The notes under the pieces were generated by a model, which was not told the origin of the DNA, made no database searches, and saw only the letters and a program-made list of their open reading frames with translations. A stretch of 64,000 nucleotides of DNA from Pogonophryne albipinna. Lineage: Eukaryota; Chordata; Actinopteri; Perciformes; Artedidraconidae. Below, one piece after another: positions 19,952 to 41,929 of the stretch; within the stretch, counting starts at the first letter, position 1; every line of letters starts with the position of its first letter. Made by a program: the position numbers and the translations under genes. The DNA is taken from contig JAPTMU010000281.1 of assembly GCA_028583405.1 (NCBI GenBank), positions 82,648-146,647 on the forward strand, written 5' to 3'.

Positions 19952-21596
19952 ACATAATCGTAGAGATGATCAGAGGTGCAGAGTTTTTACCACCATCATT
20001 AGGACAAGGACCAAAGTACAGGAAGAGTTTCTCAGTGAAGGAGCAGCCAGTGAAGGAGTAGATCAGAGCTGGAGCTTCTACGTCATAAAAGGAGACCAGA
20101 CCCTCCTTATAATCCACAAACACCCCCACCTTCTGAGGCTGAGACTTCAGAGAGAGAAGGACTCGGGGTACATTAAGAGCTTCGTACTCATTTCCATTTC
20201 TCAAACGTATAGTCCAGTAACCCTCCTCAGGGCTCAGTGGGATGTTCTCTTTCCTGTTGATCGACCCTCTGGCCACTCCTAAAGTCCACATGGTCTTTTC
20301 TTTAACTTGAACCTCAAAGTAAAATCTGCCTGAAGAGAAACTCTGCTTTCCTAAAACACAAATAGAATGAGAAAATCTCTCTGGGTTTTTTGGGAGATTC
20401 TTCTTTACATCACCATCACTCACTTGTTTTCCATCATCAGACAGGATGAGATATGGATTTGCTGTAAAAGGATCAAGAGTCACATTCACTGCATACTTCT
20501 GGATCCCCTTCAGCTCAGCTTCAATCAGCTTCTTCATCTCTTTACTGAGTGTCTTCTCCAGCTCAACAGCAACTGTCACCACAATCCCCTCATATGATGA
20601 TGAAGGGTTGCTGACCTTTGTCCAGTCCTTGGTGGGTGGAGCAACTTTCAGGGATGAAAAGCTCTGGAGAAGGCGTAGATGGTCTTCAGAGCATGAGAGA
20701 TGCTTCAACTCAGTGCTCTTCCTCTTCAGCTCAGAGATTTCCTGTTCCAGCTCTTTGATAACATCCTCAGCTTGTTTCTTTATTGTCTTCTGCTTTTCTT
20801 CAATTGTGTTAATGAGGAAGTCCATGCTTCTCTCAACATACTGCATGAGAGTTGTAAAGACTGTAACACCTATCTCTTTCTCCTCCTCAGCACGTTTTTC
20901 GCTATAGTTAACAGTTCGTTGGACCTTCCGAATCCTTTGTTGTTTCTCTTCGATCATCTGCCGAATTTCAGCCTCTGTCTTCCCCAGCTCGGCCTTCTTC
21001 CCTTCATATGCTTCTTTGAGAGGAACCACATCATGCATCTTGTGTTCTAAAACAGTGCAGAGCATACAGACACATGTCTGGTCGGTCTTACAGAACAGCT
21101 CCAGAGGTTTATCGTGCTTAGGACACATCCTGTCTTCCAGGTTCTCCACAGGGTCGATCAGCTGATGCCTTTTCAGACCTGACGTTGTCAGATGAGGCTC
21201 CAGGTGAGTCTCACAGTAAGAGGTCAGACACACCAGGCAGGACTTCAGGGCCTTCAGTTTGGTTTCAGTGCAGACGTCACAGGGAACTTCTCCTGGTTTG
21301 AAGACTTGTTGCTCTGAGCTGCTGCTGCTGCTGCTGCTGCTGGCTTTCTGTTGAGCCGACCGTCTGAACTGAGCGACCATGTCAGAGATGAAAGTGTTGA
21401 TTCGCATTTCAGGTTTTTTGTCAAACATCTCGTTACACATGGGACACTGGCACTTGTCACTTATATCCCAGTGTTTGGTGATGCAGTTCTTGCAGAAGTT
21501 GTGTCCACATGGTGTGGTGACTGGATCAATTAACACATCCAGACAGATGGGACACAGAAACTGATCTTCAGATTGTAGGCAACTGGCGGTAGCCAT
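19908..21596 (-). CDS. TRIM E3 ubiquitin ligase (RING, B-boxes, coiled coil, PRY-SPRY), 562 aa, single exon
   Basis: Start taken at MATASCLQSEDQF (ATG 21596), seven codons inside the longest frame; CTGTGTTTAG just upstream could be a splice acceptor. Order: RING (CPICLDVL ... CGHNFCKNC ... CPMC, residues about 15-58), a Ser run coded by CTG repeats (about 90), B-box 1 (CDVCTE, about 105-135), B-box 2 (CPKHDKPLELFCKTD, about 145-185), coiled coil (about 190-300), PRY-SPRY (LDPFTANPYLILSDDG; WTLGVAR; GYWTI; VGVFVDYKEG; FGPCPNDGG; about 375-545). Such proteins ubiquitinate targets bound by the SPRY domain, and many fish members act in antiviral or inflammatory signalling. It resembles the fish bloodthirsty/TRIM25-like group; the exact member is not assigned. 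The final dozen codons and stop lie in a SINE. Confidence 0.9.
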   Translation of the reverse strand: MATASCLQSEDQFLCPICLDVLIDPVTTPCGHNFCKNCITKHWDISDKCQCPMCNEMFDKKPEMRINTFISDMVAQFRRSAQQKASSSSSSSSSEQQVFKPGEVPCDVCTETKLKALKSCLVCLTSYCETHLEPHLTTSGLKRHQLIDPVENLEDRMCPKHDKPLELFCKTDQTCVCMLCTVLEHKMHDVVPLKEAYEGKKAELGKTEAEIRQMIEEKQQRIRKVQRTVNYSEKRAEEEKEIGVTVFTTLMQYVERSMDFLINTIEEKQKTIKKQAEDVIKELEQEISELKRKSTELKHLSCSEDHLRLLQSFSSLKVAPPTKDWTKVSNPSSSYEGIVVTVAVELEKTLSKEMKKLIEAELKGIQKYAVNVTLDPFTANPYLILSDDGKQVSDGDVKKNLPKNPERFSHSICVLGKQSFSSGRFYFEVQVKEKTMWTLGVARGSINRKENIPLSPEEGYWTIRLRNGNEYEALNVPRVLLSLKSQPQKVGVFVDYKEGLVSFYDVEAPALIYSFTGCSFTEKLFLYFGPCPNDGGKNSAPLIISTIMSGSGAVRRGLVCEP

Positions 21597-21599
21597 ATC

Positions 21600-22709
21600 T
21601 AAACACAGGGAACACAAGTGAGAAGTGTGGCAAGAAATCCATCAAAGTTTTGAGTTTCATCACATTTTTGGGACAGATCATCTTTTGTCTGAAACAATTC
21701 TTATTCTAGCTTGGTTGTAATCAGTAAATGACAATGCAGGACAAATAAATTAAAGCCACTGGTAGAAACAGCCAGCCATTTGCTTAAAGGAGTTTACTCA
21801 AATTGAATATTTAAGTCAAGACAGGGTCCTTTAGTTTAGGATTCAAGTTCAAGCAGGCAACCCTATCTGTCAGGTTATTAGTCAACCAAATGAAATGTAA
21901 GAGGTTGCATGATAACCCCGCCTTCTCTAAAGTGTCAGGATCACCCATAATACAGGTAGCCTAATCCAAAACAGCCCTTTTTCAAACTTTAAACAACACA
22001 CTGGTTATGATAGGTCAAATGGGCCACAATTGGACATATGTGTAATCTGGTGTAAACCAAAATGAAGCAGTAATGACTTTCAATAATAAACACCCAATAT
22101 ATAATGTTTTATATTGGTACTCATTTGTGAGGTTTTACCAAACTTTATATTTAATAAAGTTAATCCTGCATATTGTATGTCGAGTTGATTTCAAACAAAG
22201 GCATGAAAACTAATTTACGTCACTTTTTTTAAGTATACTAAACAGTTACACGACAAACGAACATGTATACAAACTCAGCTGTGTGACTTTTCTCATCTCT
22301 GCAAATGTTTAATTAAACAAAAAAGATTTACAAGAATGTGTCTGATATATTGTTAGGGAAAGATCATTTTGAAACACTATTTTCACACAAGTTTACAATG
22401 GATCTAACAATGTTCATATTGACGATCTGTGGTGGTTTAATATTTGCTATGAGTGCGTATGAAAAACAGAGAAAAACCCTGTCTAAGTAAAGCTGAAGAT
22501 TTTTGTAAATGCTCGTTGTTGAAAGGTTAAAATATGGTCAGTTGTACTCACCAGTGTTTGCAAGAGCCTTGTGGTTGTTAAAGCAGATGTTACGATCTCA
22601 GATTAATGTTTCTTTCTTTCTTATGGCTCTGCTTTTGCTCTCAAGGCAAGGCAAGGCAAGGCAAGTTTATTTATCAAATACTTTCAGTTTATTTTACTGG
22701 AAAGGATGT
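21600..22709. other. TRIM upstream region, no further exon recognised
   Basis: AT-rich. At 22643-22680 lies the repeat tail AAGGCAAGGCAAGTTTATTT, also present at 49488. An untranslated first TRIM exon could be here but cannot be shown. Confidence 0.4.
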
Positions 22710-23072
22710 TGCAACAGCAGTGGCGACTGGTCATTAGGGGCAGGGACACTAGGTGGGGCATAGCCCCACCTAGTGTCAGCAGAAAGTATTACAAATAATG
22801 ATTACAAAAATCATGCAAAAAAAAAATATATATATATTTTAAGATCATGTTTAATCATCTGATTCGTTTGTACATTGCTGTTTTAGTCTGTGTTCTTCTA
22901 ATTAGTGTCTACAGTGTGTGCCTATTGAGCTGTTTAGAGCCATGTGGGACAAAACCCGATCCTGCCCCTCCCTCTCACTGTCTAAGTGAATGGTGACTGT
23001 AAAAACTACACTGCGCATGCTCAGAGTATTTTCCTATTTAATGTGTGTGGCAAAAAAATAATGACCATAGGG

Positions 23073-23405
23073 CAGTGCTTCTCAAAGTGTGGTCCGCGGA
23101 CCACTGGTGGTCCGTGAGCGCCCCCTAGTGGTCCGTGAGTATATTGGTAACATTAATCAATTTAAGTTTTCCGCACTCTTGCGGGAATATCTCCGCAATG
23201 GAGCAAGGTTAAGTTTGATTGCATGATATAGCCCAGCGCAACACCTTCATCACACAAGTTGCCACTTGTTTGTACCATTTTCAGGCGATTTGTAATCTGT
23301 TCTAGAAAAACGATGTGTTTTTTGATATTTGTGGAGTTAGGTGGTCCGCAAGTGTTTTTTTATTGGTTAAGTGGTCCTTGGTATGACAAAGTTTGAGAAA
23401 CACTG
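23073..23405. mobile_element. hAT element nested inside 22718-23746
   Basis: Ends CAGTGCTTCTCAAAGTGTGG and GTTTGAGAAACACTG, flanked by exact 8-bp duplication CCATAGGG (23065-23072 and 23406-23413). Confidence 0.95.
23117..23131 (-). promoter_or_regulatory. CTCF-like motif carried by the nested hAT
   Basis: The minus strand reads CCACTAGGGGGCGCT, which matches the known vertebrate CTCF core. Binding is not shown. Confidence 0.5.
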
Positions 23406-24350
23406 CCATAGGGGCATAGAGCTGCCATCCCCACCATACGTCATCTCACATAATTCAGAGCTGATTGGCTGTAAATACGTGTGCCGCGAAAAGTGTGGTG
23501 TGTGAAGAGGAGGAGAGAGACACGTCCTAAAACCAGGAAGTAAGCTGCGCATGGCTTCCCTCCACAAAAAAGCAATGAGATTTCTCCATAGGATTTTAAA
23601 AATAATATATTTTGATTTAGGTCAAAATATAATATTTGTAAACCGGAAGAGTCAGAGCCTCACCAGCCATGAACCTCACTGCAGAAGCTTATAGACATCT
23701 AAATGTTTTGTGCCCCACCACTTTTGTACATGTAAAAACGCCACTGTGCAACAGGTATAAGTACATTCCAGTCAGGTCAGCTGGAACAGGTGGACTGGTT
23801 TTACCCCACTGGATCAGTCAGATAAATGCAAATGCTTTACAACAATGAAAGACATTAAGGACATAACACACATTAGAATAATAATCCTTAATAATCACTA
23901 CGTGGTAAAATAAAAGCATAGACTTCTGCTCTACTCAGGGCAGGGCTTTTATTTTAATTTGCAGTCATTTTACTTCAATAAAAGGATCAGAATACTACCC
24001 CCACCATGTTCAGTGGACATGCCTGGAGATGGCCTTGTATAAAGAAATAATAATTAGACAGTACGAAGATGTCAGGTAACCTGTGTGGCTGATGGTAGGT
24101 TGTTGTGTTGACTTTCAATTGTGTGGTTGGTTTCAGGTTACTGAAATGCTTAACCCTCCTGTTGTGTTGGGGTTTTTCATCAATCATAACTTTTTTGTTT
24201 TACATTCGATTGCATTAAGGCTTTATGGTATCCTTCACAGTAGACATTTGAACATATAAAATTGCTGATCACCACTTTCATTGAATTTTGGATGATTTAG
24301 TCAACTTTATAACACCCATGGTGTTCCCACCATAAAGAAATGGAATTAGT

Positions 24351-25257
24351 AGGGGGGGTAAGTTGAGCCATTTTTTAGTTATGCTGTCTGCTAAGCAAGG
24401 AGAAATGACACATAGTAAACATGAAAACACACACCTATAATTCAGGATGTCTCCTATCAATGGCAATGATAATAATTAATATTTGATCAAGGGCAGTGCA
24501 AATATTACTTCTAAAAAAATAAAAGTCTTGTGGCTCAACTTGCCCCAGTGTAGGGGTAAGTTGATCCAGGTCAGTGGGTAAATTGAGCGACTGTTCAAAC
24601 CTGGGCATACCTGTTCAAACCTGGGCATACCTACAACAAATCTTAAAGGTAACTGTAAACAATAAATAACAAACCAAATACAAGCTTAGTTTTTCAAACA
24701 TTTTTAATATACATTTCGATTGAATTGATTGATTTTTTTTTAATATGTTAAAAGGAAAAGTAATACAATTTCATACATCTTACACAAACACAGGGTAAAT
24801 TCAACTTTAAATGTAGCCTACAATGAGCTCTTATTATCAACTTGGCCTACTTTCATTCATTTCTCCATTGAAAAACTGGCTCAACTTACCCCAAGGCCCA
24901 TGGTTCACTTTACCCCATAGCCACCATTTTAGAAAAAATAGCCTAGCATTAAAATTCAGAGTCATCTTTAGCTTAATGATTCACATGGTTTAATACGCTG
25001 CCAACACATCAAATACAATATATGTGTTTAAACGATATAGCTGACATCTAGAACATTTACTTTGACAAGCAAAACATGTTTTTAAAAAAAAAATGTTTAC
25101 TTACCAGACCACAATGAGTATCTCTCTTTCACAGGCAATGAGAAATGGGTGGAGCTTGCATAATTTCTGGTCACTTGATTACAACTATAAGGCATTGCCA
25201 GTGGTTGCAGGGGGTGGTTCAATTTACCCACTGGCTCAACTTACCCCCTTCTCCCCT
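24351..25257. mobile_element. Inverted-repeat element with GGCTCAACTTACCCC ends
   Basis: Left end GGGGGGGTAAGTTGAGCCA, right end GGCTCAACTTACCCCC. Further copies of the motif lie inside (24531-24590, 24885-24925). No transposase frame; target duplication unclear (TA or TTA). Confidence 0.6.
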
Positions 25258-25283
25258 AACCATCCAGATCAGATCAGATCAGA

Positions 25284-25476
<193 letters not shown>

Positions 25477-25542
25477 TTAGGTTGTTTAGCATGTCGAGGT
25501 AATATACAAAAGTCTGGATTAAAAATAATAATAATAGGGTAA

Positions 25543-25637
25543 TGTTGTGAATCGAGTGGCCCATGGTGGTGGTGGGGTTATGGTATGGGCAGGCGTATGT
25601 TATGGACGACGAACACAGGCCACTCGATTCACAACAT
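25543..25637 (+). mobile_element. Tc1/mariner-type transposase fragment between short inverted repeats
   Basis: One plus-strand frame reads GGGVMVWAGVCYGRRTQ, like the middle of the DDE domain of Tc1-type transposases. It is flanked by GTTGTGAATCGAGTGGCC and its inverse. Too short to be active. Confidence 0.5.
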
Positions 25638-25681
25638 TACCCTAACCCTAACCCTACCCCTAACCCTACCCCTACCCCTCA
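25638..25681. repeat. Interstitial telomere-like repeats
   Basis: Seven or so units of CCCTAA and CCCTAC type directly after the transposase fragment. Confidence 0.7.
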
Positions 25682-25739
25682 CACCAGATACGGACTGGTT
25701 TTCGGACCCCCCCAGACCCCCCCAATAAAGCAAAAATGC

Positions 25740-26050
25740 ACGTTTCAGAGTGGCCTTTTATTGTGGCCAGCCTAAGGCACACCTGTGCAATAATCATGCT
25801 GTCTAATCAGCATCTTGATATGCCACACCTGTGAGGTGGGATGGATTATCTCGGCAAAGGAGAAGTGCTCACTATCACAGATTTTTTCAGATTTGTGAAC
25901 AATATTTGAGAGAAATTGTTATTTTGTGTATATAGAAAATGTTTTAGATCTTTGAGTTCATCTCATGAAAAATGGGAGCAAAAACAAAAGTGTTGCGTTT
26001 ATATTTTTGTTCAGTGTAGATGAAAAACAGTATAATAGGTGACCTTTAAG
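25740..26050. mobile_element. Conserved fish DNA-transposon fragment
   Basis: Contains AATCATGCTGTCTAATCAGC and ends near GTTGCGTTTATATTTTTGTT, a stretch I recall as very common in fish genomes. A partial copy lies at 31227-31300. The tail TATAATAGGTGACCTTTAA belongs to the TTAA family at 32766. Class not assigned. Confidence 0.55.
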
Positions 26051-26089
26051 AAAGACAAAAAATAACAAGATGTTGTTCACATGCATTAA

Positions 26090-27244
26090 AGGGGGGGTAG
26101 GTAAGTTTGAGAAACCGGCTCGAGTGCACTAAAATTTGAAAGTACACAGCCGAAAAGAATCCGCCCCTTCCTTCAGACTTCCTTACAGAGCACCTCCTCC
26201 AACACACATGAACGCGCACATGACTTAGGTTGGCTATATAGTTCAGGGGAATTGTAAACCATACAAAACCTGTCCAAGAGAAAAAGAGCGACCACGGCGT
26301 CAGATTTCAACTCGGTGTGTATGGGGGTTATTCCCCTATCTTTATTCAAGAGCGTGGTATTTACATTTGAGAGCATACTTTATTGATTTCCTTCACGCAA
26401 ACCCTGTCATCGCACCAAAGACAAACCAAAGAGTAACCGCCCTTACGGGACGCTGTAATAAGTAAAACGAACGCACCCGCAAGGACACCTGGCCTCCTAT
26501 TGGTTGAGGGATTTTGACAGGATTGTTGCACAAAAGTTTCGAGCGCGCAGAGAATAAATCTGAGAGAAGAAAAAATCCGTAAGCAGCAATATATCTGAGT
26601 GCAAGCGTACAGTTTGAGCAGAAGCAGAGCAAATCTAAGTGCAAGCAGGCACTGTTTGAGTGCGAGGACAGGGTTTGAGGGAAATAAATACATAAAGTAT
26701 GCTCTCAAATTTAAATACCACGCTCTTGAATAAAGATAGGGAATAACCCCCATAGGTGTGTTGCATCAGTTGTCGCCATCGTTGAAAAGCAACTCCGATA
26801 TTGACTCTGGTTTGAATTCTCCTAGTTTCCACTTTGTTTTTGTTCCTAATTTGCTCCGTTACATTATTTCTTTTGCCACCAGTAGACGATGTTGAACCTA
26901 ACTCTGCCATGGTGAAAGTGGCCGCCTGTTGCTGGCGAGTCATTGAAGTACTGCTGCAATGCACGCCCAATGACGGCACGCCCAATGAGGGCACGAGATA
27001 CATTTGTGCGTGCACGAGATGGAAGGCTGACAGACAGGACGGCAATCCAATCCGTTTAGCCGGCCCGGCTAAACGGATTGGTCGTACTTTTTACAGTACT
27101 ACGGCTTCCACAGATGAAATTTTTTTATGGATTTTTTGTCAAAGCACTTAAGATATGCATTGCTATCGGGATGTTAAGAGCATTCCATGGAATATAACAA
27201 AAAGTGTATCTCGAGCCGGTTTCTCAAACTTACCTACCCCCCCT
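26090..27244. mobile_element. TTAA-flanked element (piggyBac-like), copy 1
   Basis: Ends AGGGGGGGTAGGTAAGTTTG and its inverse within TTAA duplications (26086-26089, 27245-27248). The inverted repeat extends to CTCGAG, about 35 bp. Residual coding-like sequence (for example VNIGVAFQRWRQL and KSDAVVALFLLDRF) is split by the nested element at 26321-26753. Confidence 0.88.
26321..26753. mobile_element. Element nested in the TTAA element, long inverted ends
   Basis: Ends ATGGGGGTTATTCCC(C) with about 60 bp of inverted repeat (through CAAGAGCGTGGTATTTA). Flanks CGGTGTGT and AGGTGTGT are an 8-bp duplication with one mismatch. The same nest recurs at 34808-35228. Confidence 0.8.
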
Positions 27245-27249
27245 TTAAT

Positions 27250-27937
27250 GTAATGCATAATGTTTTTGGGGTGGATAAGAAGTCAGTGTCAGTGGGGGTC
27301 CCGGGCCTTGTTGATGAGGCCATTAGCGGAGGGGAAGAAACTGTTCAGGTGGTGAGAGGTTTTGGTCATGATGGAGCGCAGCCTCCACTTCCAATCTACT
27401 CAGGGCAGGTATTCAAGGATCAAGGTCCAAGGCTTTTATTCTCATGTGTACATATATAGCTACAGTGTAGATATGACAATGACATTCTTAGGTCACTGGC
27501 TCCTCCAACAGTGCAGCACAATACAACAGATAATAGTGCAAGTAAATAACATAGAATAGAATATAGTAGAAATAGTGCAGAATAGTCTATATACAAGTGG
27601 TTGGAATATTGATATATACTGTATGAGTTGCAAACAGATGAATGTTTATGGATGTTCTTTCAAAAGTTCAGGTGTTTAACAGTCTTATGGCCTGTGGGAT
27701 GAAACTGTCCCTGAGTCTGGTATTTTAGCTATAGTGGAGTGTTTTTACAGTTTAGTATAAGTATTTCTACTTCAATAAAGGCTCTAGAATACTACTCAGT
27801 CCCACCACTGTATGAGTATGTGTGGAGATGGGGCTTTTATTGTGAAAGAACCCCACCTGAAGTGTTAGGTGTGTTGCTTCCGGCGGTTGGTTAGCTTGAC
27901 GTTGGCAGGAGGCTGCTGCTGAATTCAGGGAACAAAC
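27250..27937. other. actr2 upstream region: LINE-like fragment, then promoter
   Basis: 27400-27720 resembles a fish LINE-type tail (CAGTCTTATGGCCTGTGGGA), then a hAT fragment to 27815. The last 100 bases before the ATG are GC-richer with CTTCCGG (ETS-like) near 27877 and no TATA box, consistent with a housekeeping promoter. Confidence 0.5.
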
Positions 27938-37739
<9,802 letters not shown>

Positions 37740-40700
37740 AACAGAAACACTCTCCCCCCCCCCCCCCCCCCCCCATCAACACCTCTCAGCTGATATCCAC
37801 GCATCGCTCACCTCGATGTGTCGGGGTGTCGTCGATTCACGCTCATTTTTATAAAGCAAGGAGGGAGGAAGAAGATGAAGGATACGGGGTAAGAAGTCTC
37901 ATGGTGAAGGAGGTGTTAACAGTGCTCTTGAATATATGCCCTCCAAAAAAAAGAAATGCTGACAAATGTGTTTAAAGATGCACAAGATGGCGCCATTTAG
38001 TACCAGAGTTTAGGTAACATTTGCTTCCTTGGCAAGATTTTCATCATGGCTGCACAATTTCAATATTGACTGGTTTTGCAATTGCAACATGATTCCCGAT
38101 ATCAAAGGGATCATCTTTCTGTAAAATACTGGATATTGGATTTGACTTCTCTGTAAAAGAGTGTATTCAGAACATTTCATAATGTTGCACTTCGGCTTGT
38201 ATTCAATTTAATACATGTACATTTCAACATGAAACTGAAGCTAGAACGCTGTTAGCTTAGCTTAGCATAAAGACTGGAAGCAGTTAGCCACACGCTTAAG
38301 TTGTCACTGAAGGCAAGGATGGGTTTTTGCAAACATTTTAACAACAAACTTTAAAAAGGCCATTCACCATGAATAGACAAGAAAAGAGAGGAATTAAAAA
38401 TACTGATATGAGGCACCTCCAGTATTTAGTTAACCTAGTTCAACAGAGATATAAGGACATGCTAATCAATGAGCTTTAGAGGTGCTTGTAGATGGGTTTT
38501 GTGTCCTATGCTAAGCTAACTAGCTGCTGTCTAAGCTTTATTCTGAACTGACAGGAAAATCTTGCCAAGTAAGCAAATAAGCGCTTTTTCAAATATGTCA
38601 ACAAAAAAAAGAACGGTTATTACGGCATTAAGGTGCAGGCTGTGTACTTTGATGAAGTGGGGGATATTCTCATTTTTCTTTTTATAGCAGCTTATGTGCG
38701 AGTATTTTTGTTTCTAGTGCCTTTCACAGGAGGCCAGAAAAAGCTCCTGGCTGTTTTCAAGTTGAAGGCGACGATGATTACTGTTATTATTATGTGTGAT
38801 GCGTTTCCTTTCCAAAACGAGACCCCCCCCGCCTTGCTAAAAATGCGCTCCCTAATCTGTCAAAACAGATGTCGGCTTAAAAAATGATGCTCACAGTGTG
38901 GAGTATTACAGAGATTAGATATAAGAACAAATAGACCATTACATGCGGAGTGTTTTTACACATTGTTAAATAACACCCCCACCCCCCCCTCTCATTTCCT
39001 GTTTGGGAGCGAGTCACTGTAAGGTGCAGTTTCACTCAGCACCTCGCTTGTCTCGATTGCTTGCTTCTTGAGCGCGGGAGTCCATGTGTTTCTCAAGATT
39101 TAAATATGAAGATTTGAGAGGAATAGTTTGGAAACGTCTTAAGAAAGCTGGATGTTTCTCAGTCTTCTAGCTTTCTTTCCTTCTTCCTGAATCACGGTGT
39201 TGAAAAGGATGGTGATTAAAAGAGTGTAGGATTTGGAAACAGTCCAGTTGAAGCTCTTAATGGGTTGGATGTGTCTCTGTTTACCAACAAATCAACCTTT
39301 CCAGATCAAAGGATTTATGTGAGAAGGGTTTTGATTCGTTGTCGACGGTTAATCTACATAATTTCTCTCGTGCCAATAACGCACCATGCTTTCAAAACCA
39401 CTGAGGCTCTATTCCCTTTTCTTTAACATGCATTTCTTTTCTCTTTATCATTGCTGTGTCTCTGAGGACACCAGGGTTTCTCTGACAGACTGTCATACGT
39501 CTGACTGTTGACCGGTTTCATTCCCCATGTTCACTGTGGTCACATTGAAGCTTTCTGCCCTCAACAGCTGAACACAGCTCAGTCATCCCTATCAGACTAT
39601 CATTTTAAACTGTCGTGAACAAACTGATTGGCTGGTTCTGGGTCAGATGTTGAGGGGGAATAAATTAAATATATTGTGTATTAAGAAGGAAATGTCCAAC
39701 AGGAAGTAATTCCCTGTCTTGGTCTTGAAGGAGGAAAGGAGGTGTGGCTAATTGAATCGTACAGAGCTAATTGAGGATGTAAACATAATGGAAATAAACA
39801 ATCTCATTGGTTGAAGCAAAATAAAAAGTGACAGGATGGCTAATACTCTTAACTTAAGCGTCCTGCCATGTTATATGACCTTCGTGCAAACCTCTTAACC
39901 ATCTTACAGTATCAATTTCATTACATTTACATAATCATTTCACTAGTTATCTAAGTAGTAGTTGTAGAGAAACATATGGTTTGTTCTGGATCCCAAAGCT
40001 TCATGTTTTTTAGGACAATAATCATCAAATAACTCTAAAAAGATAATTGTAATCCTTATTTTTACGGGTTTTCAAAACAAAATGACTATCACATGGTTCA
40101 TTTTGGATTCATTCACTTCCCAACAATCATATAAGATAATATGACTACCATTTTATGATCGGCTGGAGAGGACAAACATTTCTTGTTCCCCAAATATCTT
40201 TTACCATAATGAACAATTTATTGAGATAAAAGATTATATTACAGCTTTCTGAAAAATCATCTCGTTCCATTGTGGTACTACATTACCCAGAAGCCTCAGC
40301 GCAGTTGCAATTGGACCCGATAATGTTCAACCAATGAGATCATTGTAGTGTTTGTTCATCTCAATCACTGAACCTGCACTATTTAGAAAACGTAAGAGTA
40401 AAATCAGTTCATTTTTGATTTTACATTCCTCTGATTAACTTCTTTTCCATCGTGACCACACCTCCCCTCCTTCTCGGCTGAACTGAAGATTCGTTTGTGG
40501 GTTTGGGGTTACAGGCGAAAGTGATTTTTGTGGGTTACTGATATATTATTTTGTGATGTTAATAAGAATCTGGTGTCAGGCAAAAGGGAAAACCACGTAA
40601 AAGCTGGTATTTGTGGTTTTCCTTCTCGGTTCTTATGTGTATATTGGAGGCACTTGCATATATAAATATCAATGTATAATTTTCCTCTTCACGGTCATCG

Positions 40701-40815
40701 AGTGCCAACTACAGTTATTCTTGTCGGATATTATTTTTGGTCGTCCTTTTTATGTTTTGTTTATAACATAACTGCCAACCGCTGATTTAAATAAAGCAAA
40801 GTGATTTATAGACGC
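37740..40815 (+). other. actr2: actr2 3' UTR, about 3.1 kb
   Basis: The AATAAA at 40790-40795, followed by GTGTTGCTGTGTTTTT, is a good polyadenylation site and no better one was noticed earlier. A run of about 22 C follows the stop codon (37754-37774). A repeat with TTAGCATAAAGACTGGAAGC (38255-38560) lies inside and recurs at 46565. The extent is inferred. Confidence 0.6.
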
Positions 40816-41701
40816 CTGGTGTTGCTGTGTTTTTAATTCTGTTGTAGTAATGACACCTTCCTCAGCAAGATCAAGAAGAAGCAATTTTAGTCCTTTTTAA
40901 AAAGTAGATTTAGATAAAGATTCTGGTGATATTCTATAGTTTTCTTATTGGAGACAAACACACATCTACTTCCTTTGGGCCACAGAGCTCCATTATTGTA
41001 AAAAACATACGCCAACAATCGCAGGGGGGGGGGGGGGGGCGCCAGGCCTCAGATGGTTTGAGGCCAAATATCATATTTAGACTTTTTTTTTTTTTTTTTA
41101 ACATATAATTGTAAGGCAATACATGATTGTCACTAAAAGCCTTGTCTCTTCATTACAATAAAATATACAAAATAAGTGATTAATACGTTTTAATAAAAAT
41201 TCAAGTTAGTATTAAAGGCATAAAAAGACAGAAATGTATAATTCTTTCTTTAATAGAAATGTTTCTTCTGCCCGTAAAGCGTCCAAACCAGGCTTTTCTG
41301 GATAAGCGCATTTTTAAAACATAGTCATTGTCCATTGTGGTTTCAGTTGGATTATTGGTCACAGATCAGATCGGTCTCCTCCATTTTGTAGATTATTTAC
41401 GACTTTTGAATCCACATAAACACATCGGGAAAATCCGGCTTACTTTGAGCGTGTGTTTTAAACAGTTTAATCCCTTTGTGAATTGTTTCCACTTCCGCGC
41501 CGTCCTTTAATTTCTTCATACAGCGGGAATCCAAATGAATGAATCCTGAGTCCAATAACCATCAAAGTCAATCCAATAGTGCTCCTTAATTACGCTTTCA
41601 TCCTCCTTTAACAAAACACTTCACATTCATCCAGTTTGTGACAGTAGTTGTAGCATTTTGAGACTTTTAAACTTTAATTACCGCTGTTGCGCCCCCCCCC
41701 A

Positions 41702-41738
<37 letters not shown>

Positions 41739-41878
41739 AGGGGAACAACTTCCAACAGGAGTCATTTGGGGGGGCTCTTGGGAAAAAAGGTTGGGAACCC
41801 CTGCATTAGACGACCAAAAAAAATAAAATAATATTATTTGTTTTTATGAGATCCATTTTTGGCGGACGACATTTAATT

Positions 41879-41929
<51 letters not shown>

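Larger units (their letters stand above)
22718..23746. mobile_element. hAT element, non-autonomous
   Basis: Ends CAGTGGCG and CGCCACTG, with exact 8-bp duplication TGCAACAG (22710-22717 and 23747-23754). It contains a second hAT element and, at 23522-23600, sequence of the family at 9006. Confidence 0.93.

Noticed and set aside
25638..25681. True chromosome end
   Set aside because: Only a few degenerate units, with genes on both sides.
26393..26753. Minus-strand frames of 83-130 codons in the nested element
   Set aside because: The copy at 34808 repeats them with frame changes. They look like non-coding transposon sequence.
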